Notes: generated from the letters alone by a model not told the origin. A stretch of 64,000 nt of DNA from Agelaius tricolor (GCA_023055355.1 JALJCS010000002.1:85275001-85339000), one strand, 5' to 3'; shown: positions 12,530 to 24,890, counted from the first letter of the stretch. Translations and numbers: made by a program.

Positions 12530-12950
12530 CGACATGCCCCACAAAAAAATCCTTGTTTTCCCTTTTGTGAGCTGGCCCAGACACAGAAAAATGCATTACA
12601 GAACACTCCTCTCTTGAGGAGAGAAGTGAGATCCCTCAGCCTTTGTTCCCCAGGGAGGGGCTTTTCCCAACCACTGTAGGGAGAAGTCACCTACAAAATC
12701 CAGAGGGGAAAATAGAAACCAGGGAGATGGCTGAGCTAAGGAGTGAGAAGCCTCTCTCTGTGACCTTGCAGACTCTGTCTTTGTTGTGGACCTTTAGATG
12801 TGATCTCTCTTCTGGTATGAGAGTCCTGGACTTTTCTGGCCCATGGGAAAAACCAAGCCCCCTTATCTTAGATTGCACTGTAAAACATCTGTGAATTATT
12901 TATATCCTGATCTTTGCTCTGCCTGCTTTGAAACAGAAAAGCTCTAAAGG
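12530..12950. other. Intergenic flank of the left duplicated unit
   Basis: The open frames at 12643-12894 (plus) and 12687-12878 (minus) are complementary shadows without recognisable domains. I see no repeat family here. Confidence 0.5.
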
Positions 12951-13087
12951 TGGAAACTGGATCCAGATAAGACACCTGCACTGAGATACCTACCTGTAGG
13001 TGCCTAAGGTGCCAGCACTCCCAATGGGGACTGACCCTACTGTCCACAGAAGATAGGAAATGATTTTTCTTCAAGCTGCAGGGTATC
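12951..13087. repeat. 137-bp direct repeat, left copy
   Basis: This segment recurs at 14361-14497 in the same orientation. It has the same length, no gap and five mismatches over 137 bp (about 96% identity). The shared core includes 'cctgtaggtgcctaaggtgc' and 'ccagcactcccaatggggac'. Similarity begins and ends sharply ('tggaaa...ggtatc') and the outer flanks do not match. I do not recognise the family. No TG...CA ends or convincing target-site duplication are visible, so an LTR pair is not supported. It is either a local duplication or two insertions of an unnamed dispersed repeat. Confidence 0.95.
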
Positions 13088-14360
13088 AGGTAATGGATGC
13101 ATATGGAAACACAAATGAATATTTTTCTCTAATAATTTTTTCTGCCTTAAATCCTCATGAAATAGGTTGTGCCCTGTCACAGGGACCAGCTCTGGGTCAG
13201 CCAGGATGACAATTACATGGTTTACCTGGAGGAGCAGAGGGGTAGAGGCAGAACTTGTCACCTGTAGTCATTAAAGTGCAGTGTTCAAGATAATTTTACT
13301 GTATGAATTATTCTAGTCAAAGTGATGACCATTTGTAAATTAGTGCTCTACTTTATGCTACTGTCAGTACCTAGCACTGCAATAGTTTAAAACTTATTGA
13401 GTGATTGTTCTAAAGCCTAATTTAAAAAATAATTAGAGAAGGATTAGTTTCATTTAACATGTGATACAAAAAAATCCAGCCATGGTAAGCATGTTTAGCA
13501 GTTTAATGAGTGAAGGAAAATGTGAAAGAAGTGCTTGCATTCCACACTTCAACAAACAATCATATCAGTATAGCACATACTCTGAGGGTGGATTTTCCAG
13601 GAACACAAGGACTTTTCTTCTTCCATTAGATGATTAGGAGAGGAGACAGGCTGCCTCAAGGATCTGTAATTTTTATGAAGTAACATTTTGTTGTAATGCT
13701 GCATAATGAATAAAAGTGGATTTATCTTGAGGAATATAAATGGAAATACATAATTGCTTGTTCCATGAGACTAAATGATTACATATGACAGTTCCCTACT
13801 TTTCACCACTTCTCAGTTTCATTACGGTTCTTCTGTGTTACAGCATTTGGTTTTCAGCAGTGGGCAAACTATAATTTGTTCTTGCTACAGTCTTCTGTAT
13901 CTCTGCCTTTTTTTTAGCTGAGAGGTTCATCAGCAGTGAGCTCATCCTCAAAGCCATCAGTGCCTTGATGGCTTTGAGCTGAAACAGGTGAGGTCTATTC
14001 TAAGTGATTGATAGAAAATTTTATTAATCAAGATTAGGTTTGGGTTCTTCCATTGCTCCAACATTGTGTTGGTGATGTAGCAGGCCTGGCATGCTTGGTC
14101 AGCCTGCTGTTCTCTCCCAGGAACCATGGTGGTGCTGGGTTACCAGCTGGACTTGATCTAGGATGCCTTTTCCTACCTGAATGATTCCATGAGAACTGCA
14201 ACACACACTGGGCTTTGTGCCCTGTGACTTCTATGAAGGTGGTCTCATCACTGACTTCACAGTACTTCAAATGTTTTTGAACAAAGAATTCCCATGTCCC
14301 ACCTAGTTTTAAATAATGTAGACATAAACAGGACCACTCCTCTTGACATCAGGATCACTC
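13088..14360. other. Spacer between the two 137-bp copies
   Basis: This is 1273 bp of A+T-rich DNA with no recognised repeat. It contains a perfect inverted repeat at 13947-13978 (listed separately). It lacks any gag/pol-like frame, so the direct repeats do not look like LTRs around a provirus. Confidence 0.5.
13947..13978. repeat. Perfect 13-bp inverted repeat with 6-nt loop
   Basis: The left arm 'ctcaaagccatca' (13947-13959) pairs exactly with 'tgatggctttgag' (13966-13978) around the loop 'gtgcct'. Pairing does not continue outward (C opposite C, then mismatches), so the stem is too short for a microRNA precursor. Confidence 0.9.
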
Positions 14361-14497
14361 TGGAAATTGGATCCAGATGAGACACCTGCACTGAGATACC
14401 GACCTGTAGGTGCCTAAGGTGCCAGCACTCCCAATGGGGACTGACCCTACTGTCCATAGAAGATAGGAAATGATTTATCTTCAAGCTGCAGGGTATC
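14361..14497. repeat. 137-bp direct repeat, right copy
   Basis: This is the second copy of the unit at 12951-13087, offset by exactly 1410 bp. The five differences are substitutions only: three transitions (C/T, A/G, C/T) and two transversions (T/G, T/A). The right flank starts 'cctgtactccctgactc', unlike the left copy's 'aggtaatggatgc', so the boundary is sharp. Confidence 0.95.
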
Positions 14498-17400
14498 CCT
14501 GTACTCCCTGACTCACTTCTGTTTAGCAGGATAGTATTATTGGACCATACTAAGCTTAGGCAGAGAAAAAGGCAAGACAAATACACAGGAAAAACAGCAA
14601 TTCAGTGTGGTAATGTGCATGGGAGATGGCCGGAAGAGCTGAGAATACACAGTGGGCTGCATTCAGCAAGAGCTCTCAGTCCTCTTGGATGAGCATAGCA
14701 GCACCCAAAGTAGCCTGAGCAGAGGGAGGCTGGTGGTGAAAGCTGCTGGTGAAGCAGCTGACAGCTCCAGTGTGCACACAAAGCCCAAACAGTAGACAGT
14801 GGGTGCCAAAAGTAAATGATGCATTGACAATGAGTCCAAGGTAATGAAAAATGGGCTTGGTGGGATCCATCAAAGCCCAATGGGTGGAGAAGCACAGCCT
14901 GGAGCATCAGAGGTGGCACAGGGTGTGAACACATGCCTGGCTGACATCAGGACAGCCCTGTCCCAGCACAGCTGGTACTGCTCCTCTCTGGCAGAGGGAA
15001 AGGTGGCATCAGAGTCACTCTTAGCTTTTAAACTGAGCTTGTAGAAAGGAGAAGGGAACTGAGGTGCTGGGATTTGACACCAAGCAGACCAGTGGTTTAG
15101 CTTACTGAGTGAAATTCGGGCACAAGCTCATTTGGTGACCTCCAGACCGTGGATGCAGCTGCCACTAGCCCTGGTCCTATTGCATTGTCCCTCTGTGAGC
15201 TTACAAGTCTGGCACCTGTAGGGAAATCCTCAGCCATGGCCACTGCCATTTTTGTGACCTTTGCTTTTCATGTACCTTTAAACTTCTACCACAGTCCTAG
15301 CATTTAACTTCCTTCTCCCTTAGTCTGTTAGTCTATTAAAATAAAATGTATTAATTATTTTGGCTACATATATCTTGTCTACTCTTTATGACTGTAAAAT
15401 CCTAATAGATCAACAGGGAAAAGGAATACATTTCAGATACTTCTTCAAGTTTTGTTGATGTTCCTTTAATAGTTCTGTATCTTTAATTTCCCACCGATCT
15501 CCAAAGCATCTACCAGTGCATGTCAATAAAGCTGGATTTAGTTTGCCCTTAGGTAAAGTGTAACCTTTCTCTCACTGCATTAGCAGCCATGTGTGCTTGT
15601 TGGGAACCAGTAATATCTTTGTAAGATCCAGTAACTCAGTAGAGCTGTTATACAGACTAGTTAGCAAAAAGGAATGAAAGCAGATTGTATTTGTCAAATG
15701 ACTTATTGTCTACATGCAGTCTGGCCTGTCAGCTCTGCTTTCTTTGCTGTCAGGTCATTTTCTTACAACAGATGGTTACACTGAATGATATAATTAAATT
15801 ATGATTAACTCTAATATTTCTTTAGTTTTCTCAGAGTGTTCATATAGTATGCTATAAAAATGAACACACAATTTTCATTTCCTTCCCTCAGACATAATGT
15901 TGTAAATTGAGCAATAAGAGAAATTATAAGGTGCATATTTTTGCACAGAATAGTGAGCTGTTGAAATTGGTACAGCTTCAGCCAGTAAACAATTTGACTA
16001 AGTAATGAAAAGATAAATGTGAATAAAATTTGTAGTCCATTGTCCCAAGCAGGCTCAAGTTTGAAATAAAAATTCCACTAAGAAAGTTCCCTAAACTATA
16101 AGAATACTTGTGTCCTAGTCTGGCTTCTCAGTTCTCTGGCTGTCCCTCATCTCTGGTAATAAAGATGCTGTTATCTCCTGTATAAATGGCTAAAACTAAC
16201 TTGTAATGTTTTCTCTTGGTGGTGTGATGGTTATTCCCAAGTCCTGCAGGCTTTCTGCTGATGCCTGCCAGCACATTTTAATGTATTGAACATGACAGCA
16301 GAAGAACATGTTGCATGATTTGATTGCTGTCTTTCTGTCAAGAGAACTGCAGGCTTACTCATACCTTGCATATACACCAGGGTTAACAAAATAGCTGCCT
16401 TTCTGTAAAAGATAATAATTGATTCACTTTCTCGTTGTTATTTTTAGAATAGCACTTTCTAGTCCATGTTTTTCCATTGACTAATTTCCCTTCTACTATA
16501 TAGAGACAGGACTATGTTTCTGCCAGTGTGGAAAACACAGCCCCAGCTTTCATTAATAGAATTATTGGCTTCACTTTGCTTACTTGAAAGCAGTGAGACA
16601 AATTGCACCTGAGTGTTCCCACTGAACACTAATGACACTGCATGGCTGAAATGTGGTTAAGTGCTGCTATTGAAAACCCAGCCACTGCTCTGATGAGTCC
16701 TTTGAAATGTTATTTAAGATCAAATTAAGCTCTTGGCTATGCTTTTGTATATTTGAGGTAACTCTACTGAAATCCATTATGTTTATAGCCAACCTGAGCT
16801 CCAGTCATGTGGTGAACTGATATTTAACATCCAATTCTCCTCTTGACTTAAGACTATTTAAGGATAATTTAAGAGTAACTGTGCTAATCTAGTTGGTACT
16901 TCAATGGTTAAAGACCAGGGAATTAGTAGAGAAAAAGCCATGGTTTCTTTAATGTCTTTCATTCTTCTAAATGTGCTAGGACATGATCTTGTAAGACGGG
17001 TGAAAAACTGCAGCAAACCACAGGCACTTAGAGCAATACCCTCACTTATGTTGAAAATGACAGCCACAGGTCAAATAATTTGTGACATTATTATAGATTG
17101 TAATGTCTATGAAGGCTCAGAGGTCCTTATGAGGCAACAAGACCTTATGATCCTGGTCGAAGAGCAGAAAAATAGTCCCCTCAGTGCAGGACTTTGCTGT
17201 CACACCTGCTCACTAGGATGTACATACTCTATACTGTGAATAGTTTGACACTAGGAGAGAAAGAGAGATCAAGACTGGATGTATTTGCTTTGCAATACAG
17301 GTGCAATGGAAAAGACAAACCATCATGTTCAATGTGGGAGGCAGCAGAGAGAACAGACTGGTGTCCTCATGTCTGCCTGGGCTGCTTTAGGAGCAGCCTG

Positions 17401-19190
17401 GCTGCAGAGCCATTCACAAGATGAATACACTAAAGCTTTGCAAATTTTACAGGGAGCTCCTCTCTGGATGATGGGCAGCCTGAGAGGAAGGCAGTGATGC
17501 TGTAGCATAAATTGGATTAATGGGCAGTGAAGGTTGGCCTTTTGGAATTGCAGAGACAGGAGCTGACAGCTTGAGAGCAAAAGAATTAAATTAGACAAGT
17601 TTAAATTAAATAACTGTTCAAAGCAGCAGAGGAGCTTGCTGACTCACAGATGCCAGTGGATATGCTGACCCTCTATCTTGGTCCCAGATTTTCTGAGCTG
17701 TTCAGTATGGCCATAGCAAGCATACTGCAATAAATATTTATTTAAGAATACACTCCTGTTGCACCCACTAGATACCTGACCATAGGTATAACCTGCCAGT
17801 TCCAAGGAATGCCAGGCATGGTGGATAGAAAGAAAGTGCTCCTGTGCTCTCTGCCAATTTGTGCAGCTCCAGATGATAGGATTTTTTATGTTACCACCAC
17901 TGGTTCTTCACCAAAAGAGTCCCATCTCTATAGGACTTCCCACCCTTACCTCTCTGCTTATGTTAATCCTCTCTAACCATCTGCCAAGGAATAACTGTAA
18001 TCGAGGGTTCAGACATTTCCTTGTTCCACATGATTTCACAACAGTGCTCTGTGGTGATTTGGCCTGCCAATCAGACTGTGGTTTCCTTAAAGCATATATT
18101 CCAGAGGTTTCTGCTACACAAGAGGGAAACCAGGAAATGCCAGAGTTTTGAGAAGGCTCTTGCAACCATTTGGAGAGCTTCATCTCAGTTACCCCATTCT
18201 AGCATCTGCCTGCCACCCATCCTTACTTGTCACTGTGGGGCTTTGGCATCTGGGAGATGTGTCAGCTCCCCTTCACCACACAGCACAGCACAGGTGGGGA
18301 CCCCAGGCACTGGCTGACAGTGCACAGTGACTCAGGAAGATCTGCAGAACAAGCTGTGCCCTGCTTGCCAAGCGCAAAACAAGTGACCACTCTTCTCTGT
18401 CTCTCCAAAGTGCATCCCTGGTGCACTGCCACAGCTCCTGTCTGCACTTCTGAATATGTGCTGACTTACTCCCAGCCTTGCTCAGGGTGGCCTCTTCCAA
18501 ACTCCAGAAAATCCTGCGCATGAAGTAATCAAAATTATGCCTGGGATACATGTAGACACACTTGCACCAACTGCCATCAGCAGGAGGGGGCCTGTGGCAG
18601 CACGGTCTGGACAAGCCACCACCTGGGAACACACTGACAGGGTTGGCCCAAGATGAGCTGAGCCAGTTTAAAGCTAGCCTGGGTATGCCTGCACATCCTG
18701 ACCTCTTCTCTCTGATTTTCAAGTTAGCCAGAGCCATCTGTGCTACCAAAGTAAGGCAATGGGGGCTGTCAGGATTGTCTGCAGGAGCTGGTTCACTTTA
18801 CATTCTTCAGGGAGAACCACTGTGATGGGCTGCAGACTGGGTACATGACTAAAATTGGTGTGTTTCAACACAACCATACATTTCACCCTACAAGAGACTT
18901 GCTCTCAGTGTGTGAGTGGTGGCAGCTGCTGTTGAGCTGGGCTTCACTTGATCTGCCTCAAACAGAGGTTAATAGGCAGGATAGAGGGGATTAGTCACAC
19001 ATAGAGCCTGAATGTTAGAATTCTTAATTTGTCATGGCTCTACTTTCAGCCATGGAGATAGATCCATTTAGCATGGAGAATTTGGGAGACAGTCCCATAC
19101 TTAAGAAAGTTGACTTACAGCACCTGTGTAGGTGTCCCAGAAAAAAATTGTTTCTGGTGTTTTGTGTGATCATGGGCAGAGTGGACAGGA
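14498..19190. other. Long intergenic stretch, nothing recognised
   Basis: No repeat family or exon is recognised. Open frames at 14602-14934 (minus), 16904-17239 (plus), 18021-18317 (plus) and 18273-18749 (minus, 158 codons) have no recognisable domain and overlap antisense frames. The 15700-16100 part is very A+T-rich with several ATTA/TAAT words, but no clear cluster stands out. Confidence 0.5.
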
Positions 19191-19312
19191 CCACAGAATC
19201 ATAGAATAGCTGAGTTGGAAGGGACCCATCAGGACCATGGAGTCCAACTCCTGGCCCTGTGCAGGACACCCCAAGAATCACACCATGTGTCTGAGAGCAT
19301 TGTCCAAACATT
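19191..19312 (-). mobile_element. CR1 LINE 3' end, short
   Basis: The plus strand reads 'ccacagaatcatagaatagc', 'tgagttggaagggacccatc', 'gagtccaactcctggccctg' and 'caggacaccccaagaatc', which is the reverse complement of a CR1 3' end in order. It is low in divergence and keeps a recognisable CATAGAAT-type tail. Its words match the 3' ends at 21275-21843 and 53277-54500, so all three belong to one CR1 subfamily. It breaks off after 'cattgtccaaac'. Confidence 0.93.
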
Positions 19313-21274
19313 TCAGTTCACAGAAAGGTGCCAGGCAGGTTAAAGAGGCACCCAGTGAACAATCTGGTTGTCATTTTTCTCTCTCCATATTGTACATCAG
19401 ACTTTAAATGGTTAATATCATTGCTGGTGGAATAAAAATATTTGCAGCAAAACCCCCCATGCTCTATCTAATCAGCCTCAATGAAAATGCTTTCAGCAAT
19501 GACCCTCTTTCCAAACAATGAAATTGCTCAGAGACCTTGTTATTTTCAAATGAACTCCTGCTTGTTTATTTTAATGCAAACAATCCAAGTTTCTAGGGAT
19601 AGTGTTGATAGCAGCATGAAATGTTTTCATAAATAAAAGTGAAATTTGTGAAGTGCTTCCATAAATGCACAAATACAAGTGCTAATTAATGTAAAAATGT
19701 TATTCTTCTAAAAGATTTGGAATAAAATATGTACACCACAAAAAGGCTCATGGGAAAAACATTATTGCAGCTGTGCCCCATCACCTTTCTCTAGGAGAGA
19801 TATTTGCCACCAGGAGGAAAATTTTAATCTCTGGCTCAGCTCATGAAAAGTAATGGGCATGTGCACATATCACTTTGGCATGGCATTATGTGTGTGTAGA
19901 TTGCTGTGGAACAAAAAGGGGCATATCCTATCTATCTGTGTACATTTCCATCTCTAAGTGACCTTTTACAGCCAGGAGAAGGAATATGTAAATTTAGGGA
20001 AGAATTCATCTTACATAGTCTGGAGGTCTACTTTAGGACAAGAAGAGCTGGGCAAGCAAGCCCTGGTTGACTACCAAACACAGGTAAAAGATGCTTACAT
20101 TTGATCAGATGAATCTCATCCATTATGTCAGCCACTCAGCTGCTGTCCTCCACTTGCCTTTTCACATGGTCCTCTTTAATAAGCACAAGGCAGCTGAGCC
20201 CTGTTTACTGTAGGGGCTAAATTTCCTTAGATTATCCTGTGTTTACTGTAGAGTGCCACTGAGGATGAGCACATAGTAGGAAAAATACTGCCAACAACTG
20301 ATTTACAGGTACCTTTGAGCCTAAAGTAACTTGCTTGTGCATCATAACCCCAAATCTTTTGGGTCACACAGGGTATGTTTGTGCCCTTTGGATTCAGCTG
20401 GGTTTTGGGACAGGGTTTAAGCATTGCTCTGAATCTGTTAGAATAGAACTGTGAATATGAATAATTTTCTGGATATGGCTTTCAAGCCCTTTTGGTGACT
20501 TGAGTGGATGGCACATGTAGTGTGTGTGGGGGGGGAAAATTTATTTGAGACATTATGGCCGTGAGCAATGGAGGTGCACAGCCCAGCAGGCCAGGCTGGA
20601 CTCCTCTCCACAGTGGATGAACAGCCATCAGGGATTGCCATGCAGTCTAGGTTATGATCTCTGTCTGTCTTTGGTCAGAAAAATCTCGCCCACTGACTGC
20701 ATTGATGAAATTCATACTGAGTCTAACAGGAGCTGGACACCTCAGTCATTGACATCTGCATCTGAGACACAGATGTGAGGAACTGCATCCCAGCACCTCT
20801 GTTAAGAAGTGAAAGCTTAGCGAAATGATCCTAGTCACAAATGGGAATTTGGGATGAATAATATGAACATCTTTCACTGCCTGCCTCCCACCTCATCTTC
20901 CCACATATAGCTACTTCATGTGTTCTCTGTGGTTTGTAGAGGAAAGGTATTCCACCTGCTAGAAGAAGTGGGCACAATCCAAATTCCAAATGAATCAATT
21001 ATTATTGTGTAGTTTTAAAATAATTATTCTCTTCTAAAGAAGAAAAGTCTCTGTTTATCAACTTAATACAGACATAGTCCTGGTATACACAGTGAAGATC
21101 AAGTTGCTAATGCTGGAGCATTATTTCCAGAAAACAACAGTCCAAAATTAATAGGGTGCTGAGAAACCATCCAGCAACAAGATGAAGAGATCAGCCATAT
21201 TGGCAGAAAACCAATCCTAATGTCCAGGAAGTATCCTATAAACTGATGCACGTAGCAAAGGAGAATTTAGAAAT
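19313..21274. other. Intergenic, possible conserved non-coding sequence
   Basis: No gene is supported. The part at 19380-19740 is repeat-free and A+T-rich, with words such as 'tgctaattaatgtaaaaatg'. Its texture is like conserved non-coding DNA, but nothing in a single sequence can prove conservation. A short G-run lies at about 20529-20536. Confidence 0.4.
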
Positions 21275-21843
21275 GCATTAGGCACAGCATCTTCAGCCTG
21301 CGAAGGGAGGGGATTGTCCCACTCTGCTCTGGGGCAGCCTCACCTCACACCCTGTGTGCACTTTTGGGCCCCACAGTATGAAAAAGACATAAACTTTTAG
21401 AGAGCTTGCAATGGAGGGCTATTGGGATGGTGAAGGGTTTGGAGGGGAAGCTGCATGAGGAGCAGCTGGTATCACTTGGTCTGTTTGGTCCTGGAGGAGA
21501 GGAGGCTGAGGGAAGACCTCATTTCAGGATATAACTCCTGTTTGAAGGGAAGCTGAGGGGCAGGTACTGATTTCTTCACTCGAACAACCAGGGACCGAAC
21601 CCAGGCATGAAGCTGAGTCAGGGAAGGTGTAATTTGGGTATCTGGGAAATGTTTTTCATCCAGAGGCTGGATGAGCATTGGAACAGATTTCTCAGGGGTG
21701 TGGTCACAGCACCAAGTCTGACAGAGTTCAAAAAGCTTTTGGACAAAGGTCTCAGGCACATGATGTGACTCTTGGGGTGTCCTGAACTCGATGGTCCTGG
21801 TGGATCCCTTCCAACTCAGCATATTCTGTGTCTATTCTATGAT
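21275..21843 (+). mobile_element. CR1 LINE fragment, C-terminal ORF2 plus 3' UTR
   Basis: In order the plus strand shows 'ggaggggattgtcccactct', 'tgcacttttgggccccacag', 'gatggtgaagggtttggagg', 'tcacttggtctgtttggtcc', 'gtggtcacagcaccaagtct', 'gtgactcttggggtgtcctg' and 'cttccaactcagcatattct', with a short TCTATTCTATGAT tail. This is the last ~570 bp of CR1. A gap of about 20 bp relative to the consensus is evident at 'gtgtcctgaactcgatggtc'. The frame is broken by indels, so no protein is made. The opposite-strand open frame at 21472-21822 is a shadow. Confidence 0.93.
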
Positions 21844-22839
21844 AAATATTGAGAGTTTTGCTAGTGATGCAAAATGAAAAAAAGGAAATTTTGGTGGCTT
21901 CAGGAATGAGGTTCTGGGTGTGACTGAACTAACGTCAGCATATAAAGCCTAATCTTTTTTCCATACCACACCAAGATTTATTACATGGAAATATTCTTTC
22001 TCTTTTTATTTTTAATTTTTGCAAAAGGAACAGAAAAAGGTTTGTCTGACCTTCTGAAAGTCATTGATCCTCTACAATATTCTTACATTCTGACATTTTC
22101 CCTAAGGGCATGAATGTAACATGAGGACTCCTTTGAACTGTTCCAGGGACAGTCAGAAATGAAGAGTTATTTTCTCATATTGGAGTAGTTTAAAATACAG
22201 CTGATGAGGCAAAACAGATCTCCTGTTTAATATTGTCCCAGAACTTATATTTCAATGTGAACTTTGACTAAGTGGTGTTGTCAATAGATCAAAAAAACTA
22301 TTTAATTGAAAATGAGAATTCTGATTAAAGTAACTGCACAGATCCAGCTAATGAGTGAACAGCTGCAACTGAGATTTTTTTTAATATAAAGACAAGTAGT
22401 TCCAAAAGTGATGTTTCTAAAGACTTGTCCAAATAAGTGCTTCTGTGAAGCAGAGTAGCTATAATGACTAGCATGCAGCTGTATGCTGCTGGAAATAAGG
22501 AAGACCCTGAAAACCATTTACTGAGAGTGCACCATGCACAATTTTCAAAACAGAGAGTACCAGACTTGGTATTTTTAACTCTTCCCCCAGTGCTGGAAAT
22601 CAGGTTACTCATCAGATTTTTTTTTTTTTTTAATGAGCTTTTGTTACTCCTTGAACACTGTTAAGCTTGAAATCAGAGAGAACTCACTGGGGGGCACTGG
22701 TAAAGGTGTGAGAATATGTGGAATTATTGACCTGCTCTCAATGCAAGAGATGGGTCCTTACCCTTGACAGGCAGAACTGACTTTGCCAGAGTAAGAGAAA
22801 AATGTCGTAGGAGTCCCATAAGATCTGCATATAGACTGG
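21844..22839. other. Intergenic, nothing recognised
   Basis: A+T-rich with a 15-bp T run near 22618-22632. Small open frames at 22302-22612 (minus) have no recognisable domain. The part just before 22840 may be the start of the old CR1 listed next. Confidence 0.5.
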
Positions 22840-24890
22840 ATCAATATCTTATGAATATGATAAAAGTTTTTGGACACAATAAATCATAGTTTCCTAGAAC
22901 AAGTGGTCTCTGTGCACTTAAGATAGGTTGCATTCTGAATTTGGTTTTGAAGGATGAAATCTAAGGCATAGGAAGGGAAAATCAGTTTGTAAGAGTGAGT
23001 ACAATAGGTTTAGATACACCACAGAGAGGAAAGACAAATACAGCACCTATAGAACTATATAAAAATGAGATAATCAGCATAAAAAGAATAATAAAAAACA
23101 AAATCTACCAATCAATAAGCCTCCAAGCAATCTGATGACTTCTCAAAAATAATTTTGAAGCAGAGATAAATTCTCTGCTACAAATTTGAAAACAAAGCAA
23201 TCTCATGAAAGTGCTAACCAACTTCATACTAAATAAATTAGCACAAATGAACTAATCAGTGGCAAGCCTTGAGACTGTCTGGAAAGCAGTGATCCCACAC
23301 TGGTGGAGTTTGCATTCCTCTGGAATATGGGTCAGGCAAAGAGTAAAGTCAGGACCTTGAATTCGGATAAGAAATTGGCTGGATGGCCATGTCCAGTGAG
23401 AAGAAAGCAATGTCTCAGTGACCAGATGGACAAGAGTGATGAGTGGTGTCTTCATCACTGGCACAGACAGTGAGATCAAATCAACCCTCAAGTTTTCTGA
23501 TGATGTCTCACCCCTAGAAACATTTGAGGTCTGGCTGAATGGGGTTTTGAGCAACCTTAGCTAGCTGAAGATGTTGCTGTTCATTGCAGAGGGCTGGACT
23601 ACATTGTCTTTATACATCCTTCCAACCCAAAACATTCTATGGTACCATGATTCAATGAAATACAAGGATACTGTCCCATGGAAAAGGATGGTATTTAAAA
23701 ATAGTAAGTGTAACTGAATGAAAAGTCAGGACAAGTCAAAATATAGCAGGAAAACAAGAGAGCTAAAAAAATCTGAAGAGCACCTTGCAAACTATGCTTC
23801 ATCTGAGATCAAATTTTTATTTAAATAAAGGAAACAAGTGAGAAAATTGGTGGGCTTTCTCACTGACTATGATGTCAGAGGGGCACTAGAAGAGATAAGG
23901 CTGAGAAGTTCAAGAAATTCTTCATCATTCTTCATCATGAAAGATGCTGTGGAAGTTCCTGTACTTAATGTATTCATAGCAGACCAGTCAGAGGAGCTAC
24001 ACTTATTTTAGGGAATTATGCATGAAGTATTAGGCCAAAAAGCTATGTCAAGATTTCAAACATGAGACTTATTTACAGAGGGGACTTCTCTTACCCAACT
24101 CTGAGAGTTGGAAGGAAAGGAAATTATGGAGTGCATAGACTGCTGGGATTAGGTTAGCAATGCCCTTGGAATGGGGAATCTTGTCCCACCATTCTGCTGC
24201 TGCTCTATCATGGTTTCAGCAGGTGTATAACTGGAGACCCAGTGAACCTGAGAAATGTGGGGTTTAAAAAGACCTTTGACAAGTTTCTGCAGCAAAATTT
24301 AATTAAGGTTATGAAGTTGTTATGAGTTTGGCAGAAAAGTCCTTCTATGAATTTAAAGTTGGTTAAAGGTCAAGAAGAGCAGAGTAGGGGGCTTAGTGGT
24401 TTTCAGGCTGGTTAAACTCAGCAGTGACTCCTACTCTGAATAAGTGTTGAGAGCAGTTTTATTCATTATTTTGTCAATGACTGAAAAGGGAAATGTGATA
24501 TCTTGGAATGTCAGGATGGCATTAACATCTTTTGGGTAACCAAAACCTTCATCAGTGGCAAAGGATTACATCAGGTGTTCAAAAAGTGGTCAGAAACGTG
24601 ACAGATGAGTGTTGGTGTAGACAAAGTCAATGTATCCTAAGAAAAAGAATCTAAACAAAGTTTGCATAGTGCTGAACTCTAAAAAAAAAAAATCGCACAG
24701 GCAAAGGAAAATGTAGAACTGCTTCTCCCCAAATCCTGCAATGATAGAACCAGAGGTCACTTGCTGAAACTTCCAGGAGATTGACTTAAAAATGGTTTTA
24801 AAAAAGTATTTCTGTGACTTGCTGCTACAGGAGGTATTGGAGACAAACCATACCAGAATATTTAAAAGAATGCAAATTCATGGACTACAC
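22840..24890 (+). mobile_element. Ancient, decayed CR1-like LINE, interrupted by a younger CR1
   Basis: Several separated words match an old amniote CR1 in the right order. Near 22875 there is 'tttttggacacaataaatca' followed by 'cctagaacaagtggtctctg' (end of the endonuclease region). At 23896-23995, 'aaggctgagaagttcaagaa' is followed by a run ending 'gaccagtcagaggagctac'. At about 24271, 'gacctttgacaagtttctgc' is followed by 'ggttaaaggtcaagaagagc' (reverse transcriptase). Near 24470 there is 'tttgtcaatgactgaaaagg', and near 24600 'gacagatgagtgttggtgta'. At 24745-24870, 'agaaccagaggtcacttgct' and 'tgctacaggaggtattggag' mark the ORF2 end. Divergence is high and there are large gaps. The left boundary and the stretch 24000-24260 are uncertain. 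Confidence 0.62.
23362..23658 (+). mobile_element. Younger CR1 with internal deletions, nested in the old CR1
   Basis: It opens with reverse-transcriptase sequence ('ggataagaaattggctggat', then 'gtgatgagtggtgtc') and jumps directly to 'ttcatcactggcacagacag'. It passes through 'aagttttctgatgatgtctc', encoding K-F-S-D-D (the catalytic-motif region), and then jumps to the 3' end 'ccctagaaacatttgaggtc' ... 'cttccaacccaaaacattct'. So at least two internal stretches are missing. It is clearly less diverged than the old CR1 around it and lies between two of its segments. The piece at 23250-23361 is unassigned. Confidence 0.8.

Noticed and set aside
13947..13978. MicroRNA precursor
   Set aside because: The stem is only 13 bp and pairing does not extend outward, too short for a precursor hairpin.
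16904..17239. 111-codon plus-strand open frame
   Set aside because: No domain recognised, an overlapping minus-strand open frame at 16858-17067, and A+T-rich composition typical of chance frames.
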